Numbered from the stretch's first letter, positions 46,218-57,980 are shown. The stretch is DNA of 64,000 bases from Rhizomys pruinosus (GCA_009823505.1 VZQC01000286.1:318223-382222); one strand, 5' to 3'. Program-made: numbers and translations. The notes: generated from the letters alone by a model not told the origin.

Positions 46218-46276
46218 AACTCAGGAGATATATATATAGTTATAATAAATATAGATAGATATATATCTCCTGAGTT
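46218..46276. repeat. Perfect 18-bp inverted repeat (hairpin)
   Basis: Left arm 'aactcaggagatatatat' (46218-46235) and its exact complement (46259-46276) enclose 23 bases. Confidence 0.85.
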
Positions 46277-46500
46277 TTTCTTTTGGGGGGCTCTAATGGA
46301 ATCTGTTCTGGGAAAATGACTTATTTCACAAAACAATGACAATTACCAGGGATGTTTACTGTCTTGATTTTTATTAATTACTGAACAAATCTATATTAAA
46401 CAGCTTTCTAGTATAGCAGATATGTCCAAACGTAGATATAAATAATAATTATAATATTCTAATTGTGAAAATACCCCCTTTTTGATACTGACTCTTTCCT
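46277..46500. other. AT-rich DNA
   Basis: Nothing recognised. Confidence 0.5.
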
Positions 46501-47110
46501 TCCAAGATTAGGGCCAGTTTCTCTCTGCACCATGCCTTTGAGGCAGAATGGTTAGGTCAGGGGTTATGACTGTGAGTCAGTCATAAAATGGGTGATACTA
46601 AAGCCTAGAAACTGTAACAACTGCTCTTGGACTACATGTGACTACTTCGTGGATTGTACAAATGCCTTCCAACAAATGGGGAAAAAAAATCTTACCACAA
46701 TCAGGAAGTAAAAAATCAGCACAGGATTCCCCTAGACACACACAGGTTCACTAAGGAATGATGGTCGGGATCTTTGCAAAGTGACAAACACTTAACAACT
46801 AATTCATACAGACTGCTTCTCATGCAGATGATTATAATGAGGAGGATCAGGGGAAGGAGAACTCATGGGAAATATGGAGATACCAATCACATCAATCAAA
46901 GAAAATCCACCCCATTCAGGGAAATTCTCCCTTCCCTTTTGAAACTGAAACTGTGTGGAACCAGAAATGAAACGAGCTCCATTGAAGAGCAAGTGGTTTG
47001 CTTAGGCCTGGCTCTAGTTTCTGTGGAGTACAAGGTCTTTTCACTTGTAAATTGTTAAAATAAATCTCTGCTTTTACTATTGTATTCTCTGTATTTTGTT
47101 CATCACACAA
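46501..47110 (+). repeat. Possible old LTR remnant
   Basis: Ends with AATAAA (47059-47064) followed by 'tctctgcttttactattgta' and 'ctgtattttgttcatca', reminiscent of the 3' part of an old ERV LTR. The family could not be assigned. Open frames here show no domain. Confidence 0.25.
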
Positions 47111-47221
47111 ATAACTTGATATCATGTCTGGAAGACACTGTCCATCTGTTTAATGATACTTTATAATTATATTTTGGGTAATTTTGTGACAGTTTTTGGT
47201 AAATGTTACAAATCTCACTTT

Positions 47222-47340
47222 GTCTCCTCTTCCTTCTCCTCCTCTCCTCCTCCTCCTCCGCCTTCCTCCTCCTCCCTCCTCCCTCCTCACCTCCTCACCT
47301 CCTCCCTCCTCCTCTCCTCCTCCTCCTTCTCCTTCTTTTT
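47222..47340 (+). repeat. Polypyrimidine (CCT)n tract
   Basis: About 120 bp almost wholly of C and T in CCT/TCC units, with short A and G interruptions. The Ser/Pro-rich and Gly/Glu/Arg-rich open frames on its two strands are artefacts of this repeat. Confidence 0.95.
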
Positions 47341-47548
47341 CAACTTGCATGGGCAGGTAAGTAGGTGGTTGATGCTTTTTCTGTTGTGTAAAATGTCTTT
47401 CCCTGTCTTCCTGATGATAATCTGCAATTAGTAATGTTTGTGCATAAGATAACTTTTCTTCTCTAGTGTTGAATCCAGATGCTACTGACTGATATTTGCA
47501 GTTAATTGTGATGATGTTTTCACTGAGCTTCTAGAATTTCTCGGAAGA

Positions 47549-47656
47549 GTAATTTTTTTGAGCCTGGAATCTTGCTGTGCTACCTAGGCTAATTTCAAAC
47601 TGCTGGATTGAAATAAACCCCCCCACTTCAGCTTTCTGAATGCTTGGACTCATGAA
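47549..47656 (-). repeat. Old B1-type SINE
   Basis: 'gcctggaatcttgctgtgct', 'cctaggctaatttcaaactg' and a 'cttcagctttctgaatgctt' end: a very diverged reverse B1. Confidence 0.55.
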
Positions 47657-47692
47657 TTTTATAGATATTTTGTCAGATAATTAAAAATCAAA

Positions 47693-47945
47693 AGGGGGGC
47701 TGGAGAGATGAGCCTAGCTATGTTAAAGCGCCAACCAACTCTTGCGGAGAGCCGGGTTCGATCCCCAGCATCCCATGGCGACAAGAGCCCGTCTGAGCCT
47801 CCAGGTCCAGGAGGACTCCAGTTCCAGGGAGTCGGACACCCTCTTCGGACCTCCGCGGTGTTTTCACGCAACGGGTGCACAGACTTGCATGCCAACAGTA
47901 GTCATTCCAGAACATAAACGGAATAAAATAAAAGTTAAAAAATTA
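47693..47945 (+). repeat. B2 SINE
   Basis: 'gggggctggagagatg', 'gggttcgatccccagcatcc' and 'cggacctccgcggtgttttc' plus an A-rich tail. Numerous small differences from other B2s suggest consensus noise. Confidence 0.88.
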
Positions 47946-47994
47946 AAAAAAAAATAAAAAATAAAAGTCAAAATGATTTTACTTCTCGTTTTTA

Positions 47995-48260
47995 ATCCTT
48001 TTGCATATATATTTCTTTCTTAATTTGTTACTGAACTTTTGCACACTTCATAAATTTCTTAATCAAATTTTAGATCCATTCCCCGTCCTCCTCCTCCCCA
48101 CACTTCCAGAGCTCAAGCTTCGGCATAATACAGTCTTGCATCTTTTTTTCTCAGTCTTTTTTTTAAATTTTCGATGCAAAAGTTCACTGTTTTAAGGGTA
48201 AGTTTACTGTTCATCACTCAGTTCTTTGAACAAAATTGTTGGTTTGGTTGTTAGTTCCTT
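47995..48260 (-). mobile_element. Old L1 3' end fragment
   Basis: 'tgcacacttcataaatttct', 'gatccattccccgtcctcct' and 'cagtcttgcatcttttttt' form the reverse of a rodent L1 terminus with its polypurine tract. Parallel to 49690-49920. Confidence 0.6.
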
Positions 48261-48514
48261 TAATTTTTTAATATTACAAAATAGGCTGTAGATACTTCAC
48301 ACAGCTAAAAATTACAACATCTGAAAAGAAACCATAGTTTAATTCTAAAATGTGTTTAGGGATTTACCTTTTAACAGTAAGAGTTTTGCACATAGGTTAA
48401 TTCCCAAATGTGTTTAGGAAGGGAGTACCTTTTAACATTAGAGTGCATGCAGGTAGAAAGAAATATTACTTCACATTCCTTAATTATATAGCAAGTTGAT
48501 ACATGGTGTAATTG
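48261..48514. other. DNA without recognised feature
   Basis: Two partly similar stretches ('ctaaaatgtgtttagg...taccttttaaca', 'ccaaatgtgtttagg...taccttttaaca') lie about 60 bp apart, suggesting a small local duplication. Confidence 0.45.
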
Positions 48515-48645
48515 TACTTATGTTTATTTTTATTTTAACATGTAATGCGTGTTTCACCTGCATGTGTATAAGTGCACCCATATTGTACGTTATCCATGGA
48601 GGACAGAAGAGGGCTTCGGGTCCCCTGGATTGGGAGTTGTTGCCA
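48515..48645 (-). repeat. B2 SINE fragment
   Basis: 'acctgcatgtgtataagtgc' and 'ggacagaagagggcttcggg': the 3' half of a reverse B2. Confidence 0.7.
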
Positions 48646-48734
48646 CCAAAAATGGTTTTCATAATTCCTATATTATTTAGGTTTCTGTTAAATAGCAAGA
48701 ACAGATATCCAGTTTTATTTTATCAAATTACTAT

Positions 48735-48875
48735 TGTTATTTTTGAGACAAGGGTCCAGTGTACCTCATCTGCTTGGCTCCGGAGATAATAAATGTAAGC
48801 TGATGGATTACTTTGAACTCCTGATCCTCCTGCCTCCACTTTATGAGTACTGAGATTATAGATATGTGCGACTGG
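48735..48875 (-). repeat. Old B1 SINE
   Basis: 'tgagacaagggtccagtgta', 'gaactcctgatcctcctgcc' and 'gagattatagatatgtgcg'. Confidence 0.65.
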
Positions 48876-49254
48876 TTTATGAGGTGCTGCTTGATGGAAC
48901 TCACGGTTAGTGTAACCGGGCAAACACCAATGAGGTACATCCTGGCCATTTTTTAGTAGCCCTGAAAAGCTAGTATGCGTTGTTGCGTTACAGATTTATT
49001 GTAGATGGAATTGAACTTAGTATTTTTTCTTAGGAAGAATTTGTATGGCTATTATAGAAACAACCTACAGAATGAAGTTTGTCAATATTTTCTTTTGCAA
49101 GGATGTGTGGGCTGTAATAAGTAAAAGGCAATGATAATACACTTTATTTTGTGTTATCTGTCTACAGTGATGAAATAAATGCTAATATTTTCTCTATATT
49201 CTGAACTACTTTAAATAATAGGATATGGTCTTTATGTGTTTGCTGGAAGTTTTC
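48876..49254. other. DNA without recognised feature
   Basis: No gene or repeat recognised. Confidence 0.45.
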
Positions 49255-49410
49255 TTTGTTTTTGGTCTTTAGAGACAGGGTCCCGGTAGCCCCCAGCTGT
49301 CGTGGAACTCACTCTGTAGAAAGAGGCGGCCTTGAACTCACAAAGATCCGCCTGCCGCTGCATCCCAAGGAGAGGACGAAAGGGGTGGTGCCCCACTCTC
49401 ACCGGGCTTG
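49255..49410 (-). repeat. B1 SINE
   Basis: 'tggtctttagagacagggtc', 'gtggaactcactctgtag' and 'ctcaccgggct', with noisy insertions in the last third. Confidence 0.85.
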
Positions 49411-49679
49411 GGAGTTTTTTCCTTTAAATGATCTATGAGCTCGGTCTAAGGACTAAAGCCTATAATCTCAGCAACTGCAACTTCTGGGCCAGGTTGGGCT
49501 GCAATCAAGACCCTGTCTCAAACAAACCATCAAATAAAAACAAAACTAGGTTTTTGAGAATTGATTTCATCTAACTTTTGAAATTCTCCTATAGTTATTA
49601 GGGAGATCAGATGAGGTGTATTCCTTGAATATATTTGAGTTTTATATTTTTTAGAATATTAAAAATAACTTATTTTTAT
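49411..49679. other. Mostly unassigned; possible forward B1 remnant
   Basis: 49440-49530 has 'aagcctataatctcagcaac' and 'aagaccctgtctcaaac', like the ends of a decayed forward B1. Confidence 0.4.
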
Positions 49680-50129
49680 TTGCTGAGTTTTATATATTGG
49701 AGTTTTGTACATTTCATAAACATTTTCTTAATCAAATTTAAACACACAATTCCCCCTTTCCTTGCCCCCACCCCACCAGAGCTCATGCATTCTGCCATAT
49801 AATTTTGCAATCTTTTCTCAGGCTTTTTAAAATTTAATTTTTTAATGTAGAAGTTTATACTGTTTTGGACAGAAGCTTACTGTTTCAGTAAGTTCTTTCT
49901 TGACCAGACTTGTTGGTTTGTTTGTTGTTCCTTCCAAGTTGTATTGCTCCAATATGTGTATAGATACACACTACACATGTACCAAAATATGACATCTGAA
50001 AGTAAACTACAGGTAAATTCCAAAACACATTTGGGTATTCACAGTTTGAGCAGTAATTGTATGCCAGGGTAAGAAAAAAAAATTTTACTTTACTCCGGTA
50101 TTAAATTCCCGGTTGATGAGTAACATTAG

Positions 50130-50345
50130 GGGGCTGGAGAGAGGCTCAAGCGTAAGAGCTCCGACTGCTCTGCAGAGGACCAGGGTTTGGATTCCAGCAC
50201 CAGAGGGCAGCTAAGAACTGTCTTTAACTCCAGTTCCAGGGATCCAAATGCCCTCTTCTGACCTCCTGGCATTGCACAACACGGGTGCAACCAACCTGCA
50301 TGCAGACAGTACACTCATACTCTAAAAAATAATAAAAGAAAAAAA
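50130..50345 (+). repeat. B2 SINE nested in L1
   Basis: 'gggggctggagagaggctca', 'ttggattccagcaccag', 'cctcttctgacctcctggca' and an A-rich tail. Confidence 0.88.
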
Positions 50346-51724
50346 TTTTAAAAAGAAGAAAAAATTTATTAACTTGGTCTTACAAATAGAGATGGGTCTA
50401 TGATCCCACAAAGAGGGATGCCATACAGTCATTTGTTTGTCTTTCTGGACTGAGTTACTTCACTTAGCAATAATGGCTTTGAGCTTCCATCCATTTACCT
50501 GCAAAGTTCATGATGTCATCATTCTTACCGAGGCAATAGAATTCCATTGTGTTGATGTACCACATTTCCTTTACCACTTGGCCCTTGAGGGGATCTTGGT
50601 CTGCTTCAAGCTCTTTGCTATTGAAAGACAGCTGCAATAAACATGAATGTGCAGATCTCTTGCAATAGATGAATCTTGTTTGGTTAGATACCCAAGTGTA
50701 TGACTGGGGCAGTGACAGATAATTTGAGTATTTTAGTGTTTCTCCACATGCGTTCCATAGTGGTTTTACAAGCTTACATTCCCACCGGTAGTGGATGGAA
50801 GGCGCCCCTTTCCCACAACTTCTCCAGCACTTGTTATCCTTTGTTTTTCTTGATCATAGCCAGTCTGACCAGAGAAGCTGAAATCTTAAAGTGGTTTTTA
50901 ATTTGTATTTCCCTTAATTATTAGTGACGTTGAACACTTTTTTAAAATGTGTTGCTCAATAATCTTTTCTACTTTATTGTGTCTGTTCAGTCTGAGTATC
51001 TTCTGAAGTGAGTCATTTTGTTTTCTTGGTCCTTTTTTTGAGTAGTTTTTGTATTCTGGAGGTTAATGTTCTATCAGATGGTATCACTGTTGAAGGTTTT
51101 CTCCTACTCTGGTGGGTTTTCTCTTCACTTCTTTGATAGTGTTTTTCTCTGTGCAGAAGCTTTTGAGCACAATGAAGTCCAATTTGGCAATGGTTGTCCT
51201 TATTTCCTGTACAGATGTTATCTGATGAGAAGGCTTTTCTTATGCCTATGGCTATTTAGATGAATGGCCAAAATTTTCTTCTCTCATTTTCAGAGTTGTT
51301 GGGGGTTCACATGGAGGTCTTTGATTCCGCTTGGAGTTGATTTTTGTACAGGTGAGAGGTGGGGTTTAAATTTAATTCTTCTACAAGTGGTGATCCAGTT
51401 TTTGCCAACACTTACTGAAGATGCGCTTTCTTATGTTGAGTCTTCTTGGACCTTTTGTCAAATATGAGGTGGCTGAAATTACAATGTGCTCAAGTTTGGA
51501 TCTTCAATTTGTTCCATTGATCTATGGGTCCTGTGTTTTGTGCCAGTACCAGGCTGTTTTTTATGACTATAGCCCTATAAGATAGTTTGAAGTCTGGTAT
51601 AGGTATCCCCCCAATGCATGCTCGTTTTGCATCAGGGGTTACTGTTAGCTATCTGGAGTCTTTTGTTGTTCCATTGTAAATTTTAGGATTTTTTTTTTCT
51701 GGTCTGTGAAGAAGCTCTTAGGGA

Positions 51725-51882
51725 TGGTTTTTTTTTTGGTCTTTTTTGAGTGGGGGATCTCCCTGTAAGCCTCAGCTGGCTTGGAACTTGCTTATGTAAC
51801 CAGGCTGACTTGACTTCACAAAATCTGCCCTGCCGCTGCAAGCCCAAGGCTGGGATTAAAGGTGGTGTGCCACGGCAGGAGG
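51725..51882 (-). repeat. B1 SINE nested in L1
   Basis: T-run, 'gggggatctccctgtaagcc', 'tgacttcacaaaatctgccc' and 'ggtggtgtgccacg'. Confidence 0.75.
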
Positions 51883-52216
51883 TGCTCATGGGATTTTAGT
51901 GGGATTTGCAATGAATCTGTATATTTACTTTTGGCCAGGATGTTCATTTGTACTATGTTAATTCCGTCAAATACACGAGCATGGAGGTGCGGGCTTCTCA
52001 ATTCTGGTGTCTCCGTCATCTACTTTCAGGAATTAAATTTTTCCTTGTAAAGATTTTTAGTGGCTTTGGTCAGTTTTTTCCTAGATATGTATTTTTTGAA
52101 GCGATTGTGAGTGGGAAGGTTCTCCTTGTATTTTCCCTCTTCTCCAATGACTTGTTGGACATAAGAAAGGATACGCAAATTTTTATAGGTTAATTTTCTA
52201 ATCCTGCCACTTTACT

Positions 52217-52247
<31 letters not shown>

Positions 52248-52337
52248 CTGGTGGAGTTTTTGGCATAACTCATGTCATCTGCAAAAAGGGATGTTTTGAC
52301 CTCCTCTTTTCAATTAAGTACTTTAATTTCCCTCTTA

Positions 52338-53510
52338 TTTTCCTTCTTTTTATTGATGTTTTTGTGTATTTCCTACATCATTGTTGCATTGTGTTTCAGG
52401 CATATTCCCCTATCCCTTCCCTCAACCCCACCCCATACCCATCCCACGTCATGTACTCTATCATAACTGTCCGCATCTTTCTCTCAGTCTTTTATTTTAT
52501 AACTTAGGAATTCACATTTTCCTCCGTTAATCTCATGTTATTTCTAACTATGAATACATACTTTCCCCCCATATACATTAATTTACAGAGTCCTGAAAAT
52601 ATTAGTGGGGTGGATTTAGAGCCTGTGAAGGGATTCACATTATGATACAACATAGTTGCTTACATATAAACCAAAAATAATACATAACTGTCATTCAGCT
52701 TGGGGCCTTTCATCTGGGGGATTGGTGTTAGCAACCACAATGAGGGAAATGATTCTCCATTTGTCTGTCTGGGACTATGTGTCACCGTCACTCAGCATAT
52801 GGCTTCGAGCTCCATCCATATTACCTGCAAAATTCACAATGCCATCCTTTCTTTACCTCTGAATAGTACTTCCATTTTGTAGATGTACCACATTTTTGTC
52901 ATCCACTCATCTTGAGGGGCATATGTATTGGTTTGTAGCTTTTCCCCCCCCTTCACTATTATGAAAGAGAGCTGCAACAAATATGGATGTTCATAGAACT
53001 CTTTTGCGGTAAGGGATGAGTCCGGTGGGGTATATACCCCAGGAGTGGTATGATTGGGTCAATGGTAAGCTCATTTCCGAGTCTTTTAAGGTTCTCCACA
53101 ATGCTTTCCATAGTGGTTGTACAAGTTTAAAGCACACCAGTAGTGAATGTGTGTTCCCTTTCCCCCACAACCCCTCCAGCACTGTTGTCCTTGTTTTCGT
53201 GATCTTAGCTAGCTTGCACTGGAGTGAGATGATATCTGAGAGTGGGTCTAATTTGCATTTCTCAATTTTAATGATGATGAACACTTTTTTAAGATTTTTC
53301 AGCCATCTTTAATTCCTCACCAGTGAAGACTCTGTTCATTTCTTTACTCGATCCATCTTTTGAGTAGGTAATTTGTCTTCATAATTCTTTGCTTTTTGAG
53401 GAAGGTATTTTATTCGTAACATTAATGCTCTGTCAGATGTGTCACGGTGAAGAGTTCTTTTCCTTCCACTCTTGGGTTTTCTCTTCACCTCCTTTACTGT
53501 TTCTTTNTTT
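52338..53510 (-). mobile_element. Reverse L1, 3' end and ORF2 C-terminus
   Basis: 'ttttattgatgtttttgtgt', a pyrimidine-rich block (52405-52450), 'cgcatctttctctcagtctt' and about 250 bp of 3' UTR. Then decayed ORF2 from about 52700 ('cattacctgcaaaattcaca') to 53510, including the reverse of the '[12 protein letters not shown]'-like block near 53020-53060. It ends at the single N (53507). Confidence 0.8.
53507..53507. other. Single ambiguous base (N) at junction with copy C
   Basis: The N lies in 'ttctttnttt', about 50 bp before sequence resumes in the TA tract of copy C. This marks a probable contig join. Confidence 0.9.
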
Positions 53511-53962
53511 CATACATCATTTATCAGTCCAATTTAGACATATATATATATATATATATATATGTCTCAGCTATACTAAAATTATGTCATCAATAACTGA
53601 GATCCTAGGTTTATTTGGCTGGGATTACAATTTGATAAGATTAACCAGAAGCTACTTGGATTAACCAAGAGGGTTAGGACATGCTCTCTTACTGTAAATG
53701 GGGTTTCTACTTTTCCTTCTCATGATGCTTTATTTTTCCTTGTATTTCCGTTGTGTTTCAAGACTACATTAAACTTCATTTAATAATTAATTTCTAAATG
53801 CATGGACAAGGTTATAAATAGCCATTCCTGAATTTGGTTGTTTCAAAAAGCCTGGTTCTGTATCAGCTTCTGATATTTGGTGACACTCAGTGCTTTCCTC
53901 TTTGCTCTATAGAGCCTGAAATTTCGACATAGTGTAGATAGACATCTCTTGCCCTAGGATTG

Positions 53963-54146
53963 GGCCCAGGCATGATGGCACATGCCTTTAATCCTAGCAC
54001 TCGGGAGACAGAGGCAGGTGGATCTTTGTGAGTTCAAGGCCAGCCTGGTCTAGAGAGTGAGTTCCAGTACAGCTGGGGCCACAGGGAGACCCTGTCTCGA
54101 AAAGACAACAAACAAACAAACAAACAAACAAACAAACAAACAAAAA
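53963..54146 (+). repeat. B1 SINE with (AAAC)n tail
   Basis: 'ggcccaggcatgatggcaca', 'ccctgtctcgaaaagac', then about nine AAAC units, more regular than in A and B. Confidence 0.94.
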
Positions 54147-54425
54147 ACTAGGAAGACTACTGGTCTCACATGAGTTCTATGAATCCTATAAATTGTTTTC
54201 CTCTCACAATTTTAAAGTATTCCCAGGAATAGGTTCAAGGCCAGTAACATAAAATTACACAGAAAACATACCTGTCACTCAAAGCAGAAATTACTTCATG
54301 CATTTTTTTTCATAAAACAGAATTATATTTCATTCAACATTCAATCTGGAAGTAAAATGAATGAAATGACTTTAAACTTATTAAAGGGTAGGTGTGAGAA
54401 ATAAATGCTTCTAAATAAAAATGAT

Positions 54426-54596
54426 GCCGGGCGTGGTGGCGCACGCCTTTAATCCTAGCACTCGGGAGGCAGAGGCAGTCGGATCTTTGTGAGTTCCAGG
54501 CCATCCTGGTCTACAGAGCGAGTTCCAGGACAGCTGGGGCTACAGGGAGATCCTGTCTCGAAAAGACAAAAAATAAAAAATAAAAAAATAAAAAAG
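54426..54596 (+). repeat. B1 SINE
   Basis: 'gccgggcgtggtggcgcacg' to 'ctgtctcgaaaagac', near consensus. Confidence 0.95.
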
Positions 54597-54624
54597 ATGC
54601 ACCATGATAGGGTATGCCACCTTT

Positions 54625-54680
54625 TAAATGTTTATTTTCTCACTTTGTGTGTGTGTGTGTTTGTGTGTGTAATGCCTGCA

Positions 54681-54714
<34 letters not shown>

Positions 54715-54862
54715 TAATAGATAATTTTGGACACCATGAAGTATGTGCAGGCAAGAGGACAGCCTTCCAGAGTCAGTTCTCTGCTCCCTATATTTCAAGG
54801 ACTATGCAGGTCTCCAGGATTGAAATGAGGTCATCAGGCAAGTGCCTTTACCTACTGGGTCA
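54625..54862 (-). repeat. B3 SINE with TG/TA tract
   Basis: (TG)n at 54646-54670 and (TA)n at 54685-54712 inside a reverse B3; body as in 17258-17508. Confidence 0.7.
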
Positions 54863-54908
54863 TGTTTCATGCACTGGCTTCACCATAATTTCTTAAAAAG
54901 ATATCACT

Positions 54909-55135
54909 CATGGCTGGAGATATGGCTTACTGGTTAAAAGCACTGGCTCCTCTTGCAGAGGACCCAAGTTCAATTCCCAACACCCACATGGCAGGTAACA
55001 ACTGTCCATAAATCTAGTTCCAGGGGAACCATTGGCCTCTTCTGAACTCCATGGGTATTCCACAATGCAGGTCGACACATGAACATACAAGCAATACACT
55101 CATACACATAAAGTAAAAATAATAAATAAAAATTT
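54909..55135 (+). repeat. B2 SINE
   Basis: 'atggctggagatatggctta', 'cttgcagaggacccaagttc' and 'gaactccatgggtattcc'; cleanest of the three copies. Confidence 0.88.
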
Positions 55136-55864
55136 AAAGTATGTTACTCAATGTTTCTCAGTGATAAAAAATTATTGTGCTCTGCAGTGTCTATTGGTTC
55201 AACATTTCTGATGATGTAGCTCAGGGATAGAGGGCATGCAATGCTGTATCCCACCTCACCTCCAAAACGTAAAAAAAACACCATAAGATTTTTTCATAGC
55301 TTTTGCTGAAATAATTTACTGTGAGCGACTATGCTAAAAATTCATCAGATAACCAATGTTGACCCAAAACATATTTGTCACTCCAAAGGGAGTTCTGAGC
55401 CAATGTGAGTGATGATGTTCTGGGAACATGCATTCAAGGTGCCCTAAATAATATCTTCCATTCTTGAAGTGGTCATGAACTTTTCATGGTTACAAAGGAA
55501 GCCATGTAACAAATATCTTGATGGTGGCATCAGAGAGACATGTTACAGAAAGGGGGGGGGATCATTGCTATAGGTTTTTCATATGATTTGTCATATTGGA
55601 GCGCTCTTTCTAGAAAACATCAACCACTCATTTGCATACATTAGGAAACTAAAAGCAAGATGAAAGCCCGGTGTGCCTACCTTCAGTTTGTGTCTGTACT
55701 TTGACTGAGGCATAAAATGAGTTACTGTCCTTATTTTCTTGAATTCCCAAATAAGTAAAACTTCTCAGGATAGACTTTACCACTTTCTCCCTGAGGAGAC
55801 TTACCTATGAAGGTGAGGTTGCAACGTCAAATATGAACATATTAAAAGGTTAATTTATCACCCA

Positions 55865-56105
55865 TCTTTTTTTTTTTTTAGACAGGGTCGCACCACAGCC
55901 CCCACTGGCCTGGAACTCACTCTGTAGACCAGGCTGGCCTTGAACTCACAGGGATCTAGCCCTCCCAAGTGCTAGGATTAAAGGTGTGCACCACCACACC
56001 CAGTTTAATGATGGTTCCTATCCACCATGTGGGTGCTGGGAATCGAACCTGGGTTCTTTGCAAGAGTAGTCAGCACTCCCAACTATTGAGCCATCTCTCC
56101 AGCAC
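55865..56105 (-). repeat. B1 (-) followed by B2 fragment (-)
   Basis: B1 to about 56003 ('tctgtagaccaggctggcct', 'gtgcaccaccacacccag'), then a B2 fragment 56010-56105 ('ctgggaatcgaacctgggtt', 'gagccatctctccagcacc'). Confidence 0.88.
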
Positions 56106-56829
56106 CCTCGACCATCTTATAGGAGCAAATGTGTAGGAGAGGATTAGAACTGGGACAATGCTACATGAATGCTGGATAGAACCACAACGTGACTAGTGAA
56201 AAGGACTGCTTAATTCTGCATACCACTTGTCTTTAGACAAACCATGTGTTACTACCTTGAAGATAGCCTTGAAGTCACTGGACATCTTTATCTGTGCCTC
56301 TTCTAAATGTTGCCACACTGAATAAATCTCTCTGTGCTCCTTATTATTTCTTGCTTAATTAAAGTATCAAGGACAAGTGGTAGAGCCTTGCCTGTAGAGG
56401 TTGCAGAAATCTAGGATTTACCTTACTCAAGTAACATTATGGTATTCTTAGCTTTAGTGTTGGTGAAAGCTTGTGTTTTGCTAATGGAATACATTTCCTG
56501 ATAGTGAAAAAGGTGTTGGGCCAGAATCAGAGTTGATGATGAATGGATATGAAGAAGACTAAAGATAGCTCAAGATAATTTTCCTCTCAGTCAGCAACAT
56601 CCTAACCTTTCACAATCAGGAAGTTCTAATCAATCAGTAAGTTTGAAGGATCTTAATATAAGTGTGGCCTTTTCAGGGAACTTCAGTTCACATCAAAGAA
56701 TTTTCTGCAGTTATTTGTTATTTATCATGAAACAAATGCAAGGCAATGAAAAGTATACATTTCTAGTCTAGAAAATATCTACTTATATACAGTTAGTGAA
56801 TTATGTGTTTTAATATTTAAAAGATATTT
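56106..56829. other. Unique-looking DNA of the repeated segment
   Basis: No gene recognised. Nearly identical to 32976-33702; only the last third is readable in copy A. Confidence 0.55.
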
Positions 56830-57055
56830 AAAATGGCTGTAGATATGGTTCAGTTTGTACAATGCTTGCCTAGCATGAGTATAACCTGGATTTGATCCCC
56901 AGCAGTGATAAATAGAGCATAATGGCACACACCTCTAATCTCACCACTTGGGAAGTCAAGGTAAGAGGATAAGAAGTTCAAGTAAACTGTGGGCTCAGAA
57001 AGTTTGAGGCCAGCCTCTGAGCTACATGAGACCATATATCTACAAATTTCAAAAT
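56830..57055 (+). repeat. B4/RSINE-like SINE
   Basis: 'ggttcagtttgtacaatgct' and 'gatccccagcagtgataa'; counterpart of 19519-19750. Confidence 0.75.
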
Positions 57056-57082
57056 AATAATTTTTACATTATTATTATGGTT

Positions 57083-57263
57083 TTGCAGGTAGTATTTATG
57101 TGTCTGTGAGGATACATGTATCTTTGTGGGTATATGGAGATTAGAAGACAAATTCGTAGAACAGGTTCTCTTTTTCCAACTTTATATGGATTCTGGGGAT
57201 TAAACTCAGGTTGCCAGGCTTGTTTGGCAAGCACCTTTACCCACTGAGTCATCTTATTGTCCC
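57083..57263 (-). repeat. B3 SINE
   Basis: 'ttctggggattaaactcagg' and 'gcacctttacccactgagtc'. Confidence 0.7.
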
Positions 57264-57289
57264 TAAATATTAAAAGTTGTACTTATAGC

Positions 57290-57478
57290 CAAATATGGTG
57301 GCACCTGTCTTTAATCCCAGCACTAGGGAGACAGAGGAAGGTAGTACTTTATTATTTTGAGGCTAGTCTGATATACATAGCAAGTTTGAGACCAGCTAGT
57401 ACATAGCGAGACCCTTTGTCAAACAAACAAGCAAGCTACAAACAAAGCAAAACAAACAAAATAATAGCAAAAACATGG
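57290..57478 (+). repeat. Old B1 SINE
   Basis: 'aaatatggtggcacctgtct' and 'gagaccagctagtacatagc' with an A/C-rich tail. Confidence 0.75.
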
Positions 57479-57511
57479 AATTTAGAGATTTTCATAAGAG
57501 ATAAAATAGAA

Positions 57512-57980
57512 GGGCTGGCTCAATGGATAAGAGCCCTGGGTATCCTTCAGGGGACATGAGTTTGAATCCCAGTACCCTCATGGTGGCCAACAACTATTTG
57601 TGACTCCAGTTCCAGGGGATCCAATGCCCTCTTCTGGCCTGCATAGGCATTGCATGCACATGGTGCACTTACATTCATGTAGGCAAAATACATACAGACA
57701 TAAAATAAAAATAAATAAACCAATAAATTTTAAAAATAGAAAGGGGGGGCTGGAGAGATGGCCTAGTGGGTAAGAGCACCGACTGCTCTTGCAGAAGACC
57801 CAGGTTCGATCCCCAGCACCAACATGGCGGCTGAGAACCATCTTTAACTCCAGTTCCTGGGGAATCTGGCACCCTCTTCTGACCTCCGCAGCATTGCACA
57901 ACACGGATGCACAAACCTACATGCAGACAGTACATTCATACACATATAAGAATAAATTTAAAAAATTAAAAAAATAGAAG
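57512..57980 (+). repeat. Two B2 SINEs head to tail
   Basis: First about 57512-57735, second about 57747-57980 ('gggggctggagagatggcct', 'ggttcgatccccagcacc', 'tctgacctccgcagcattgc'). Confidence 0.92.

Larger units (their letters stand above)
49680..52255 (-). mobile_element. Older reverse L1 (3' end plus ORF2 part)
   Basis: 49690-50120 is 3' UTR with a polypurine tract complement. From about 50400 the reverse strand encodes decayed ORF2, beginning at the C-terminal 'FAGKWM' region ('tttacctgcaaagttcatga') and reaching the RT thumb near 51590-51900 and beyond. Stops and frameshifts are everywhere. A forward B2 (50130-50345) and a reverse B1 (51725-51882) are nested in it. The T-run at 52221-52247 marks the next junction. 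Confidence 0.8.

Noticed and set aside
46774..47058. 94-codon open frame near an AATAAA
   Set aside because: No domain, no homologous pattern and an overlapping antisense frame; more likely an old LTR remnant.
47150..47431. Ser/Pro-rich and Gly/Glu/Arg-rich open frames
   Set aside because: Translation of the (CCT)n tract.
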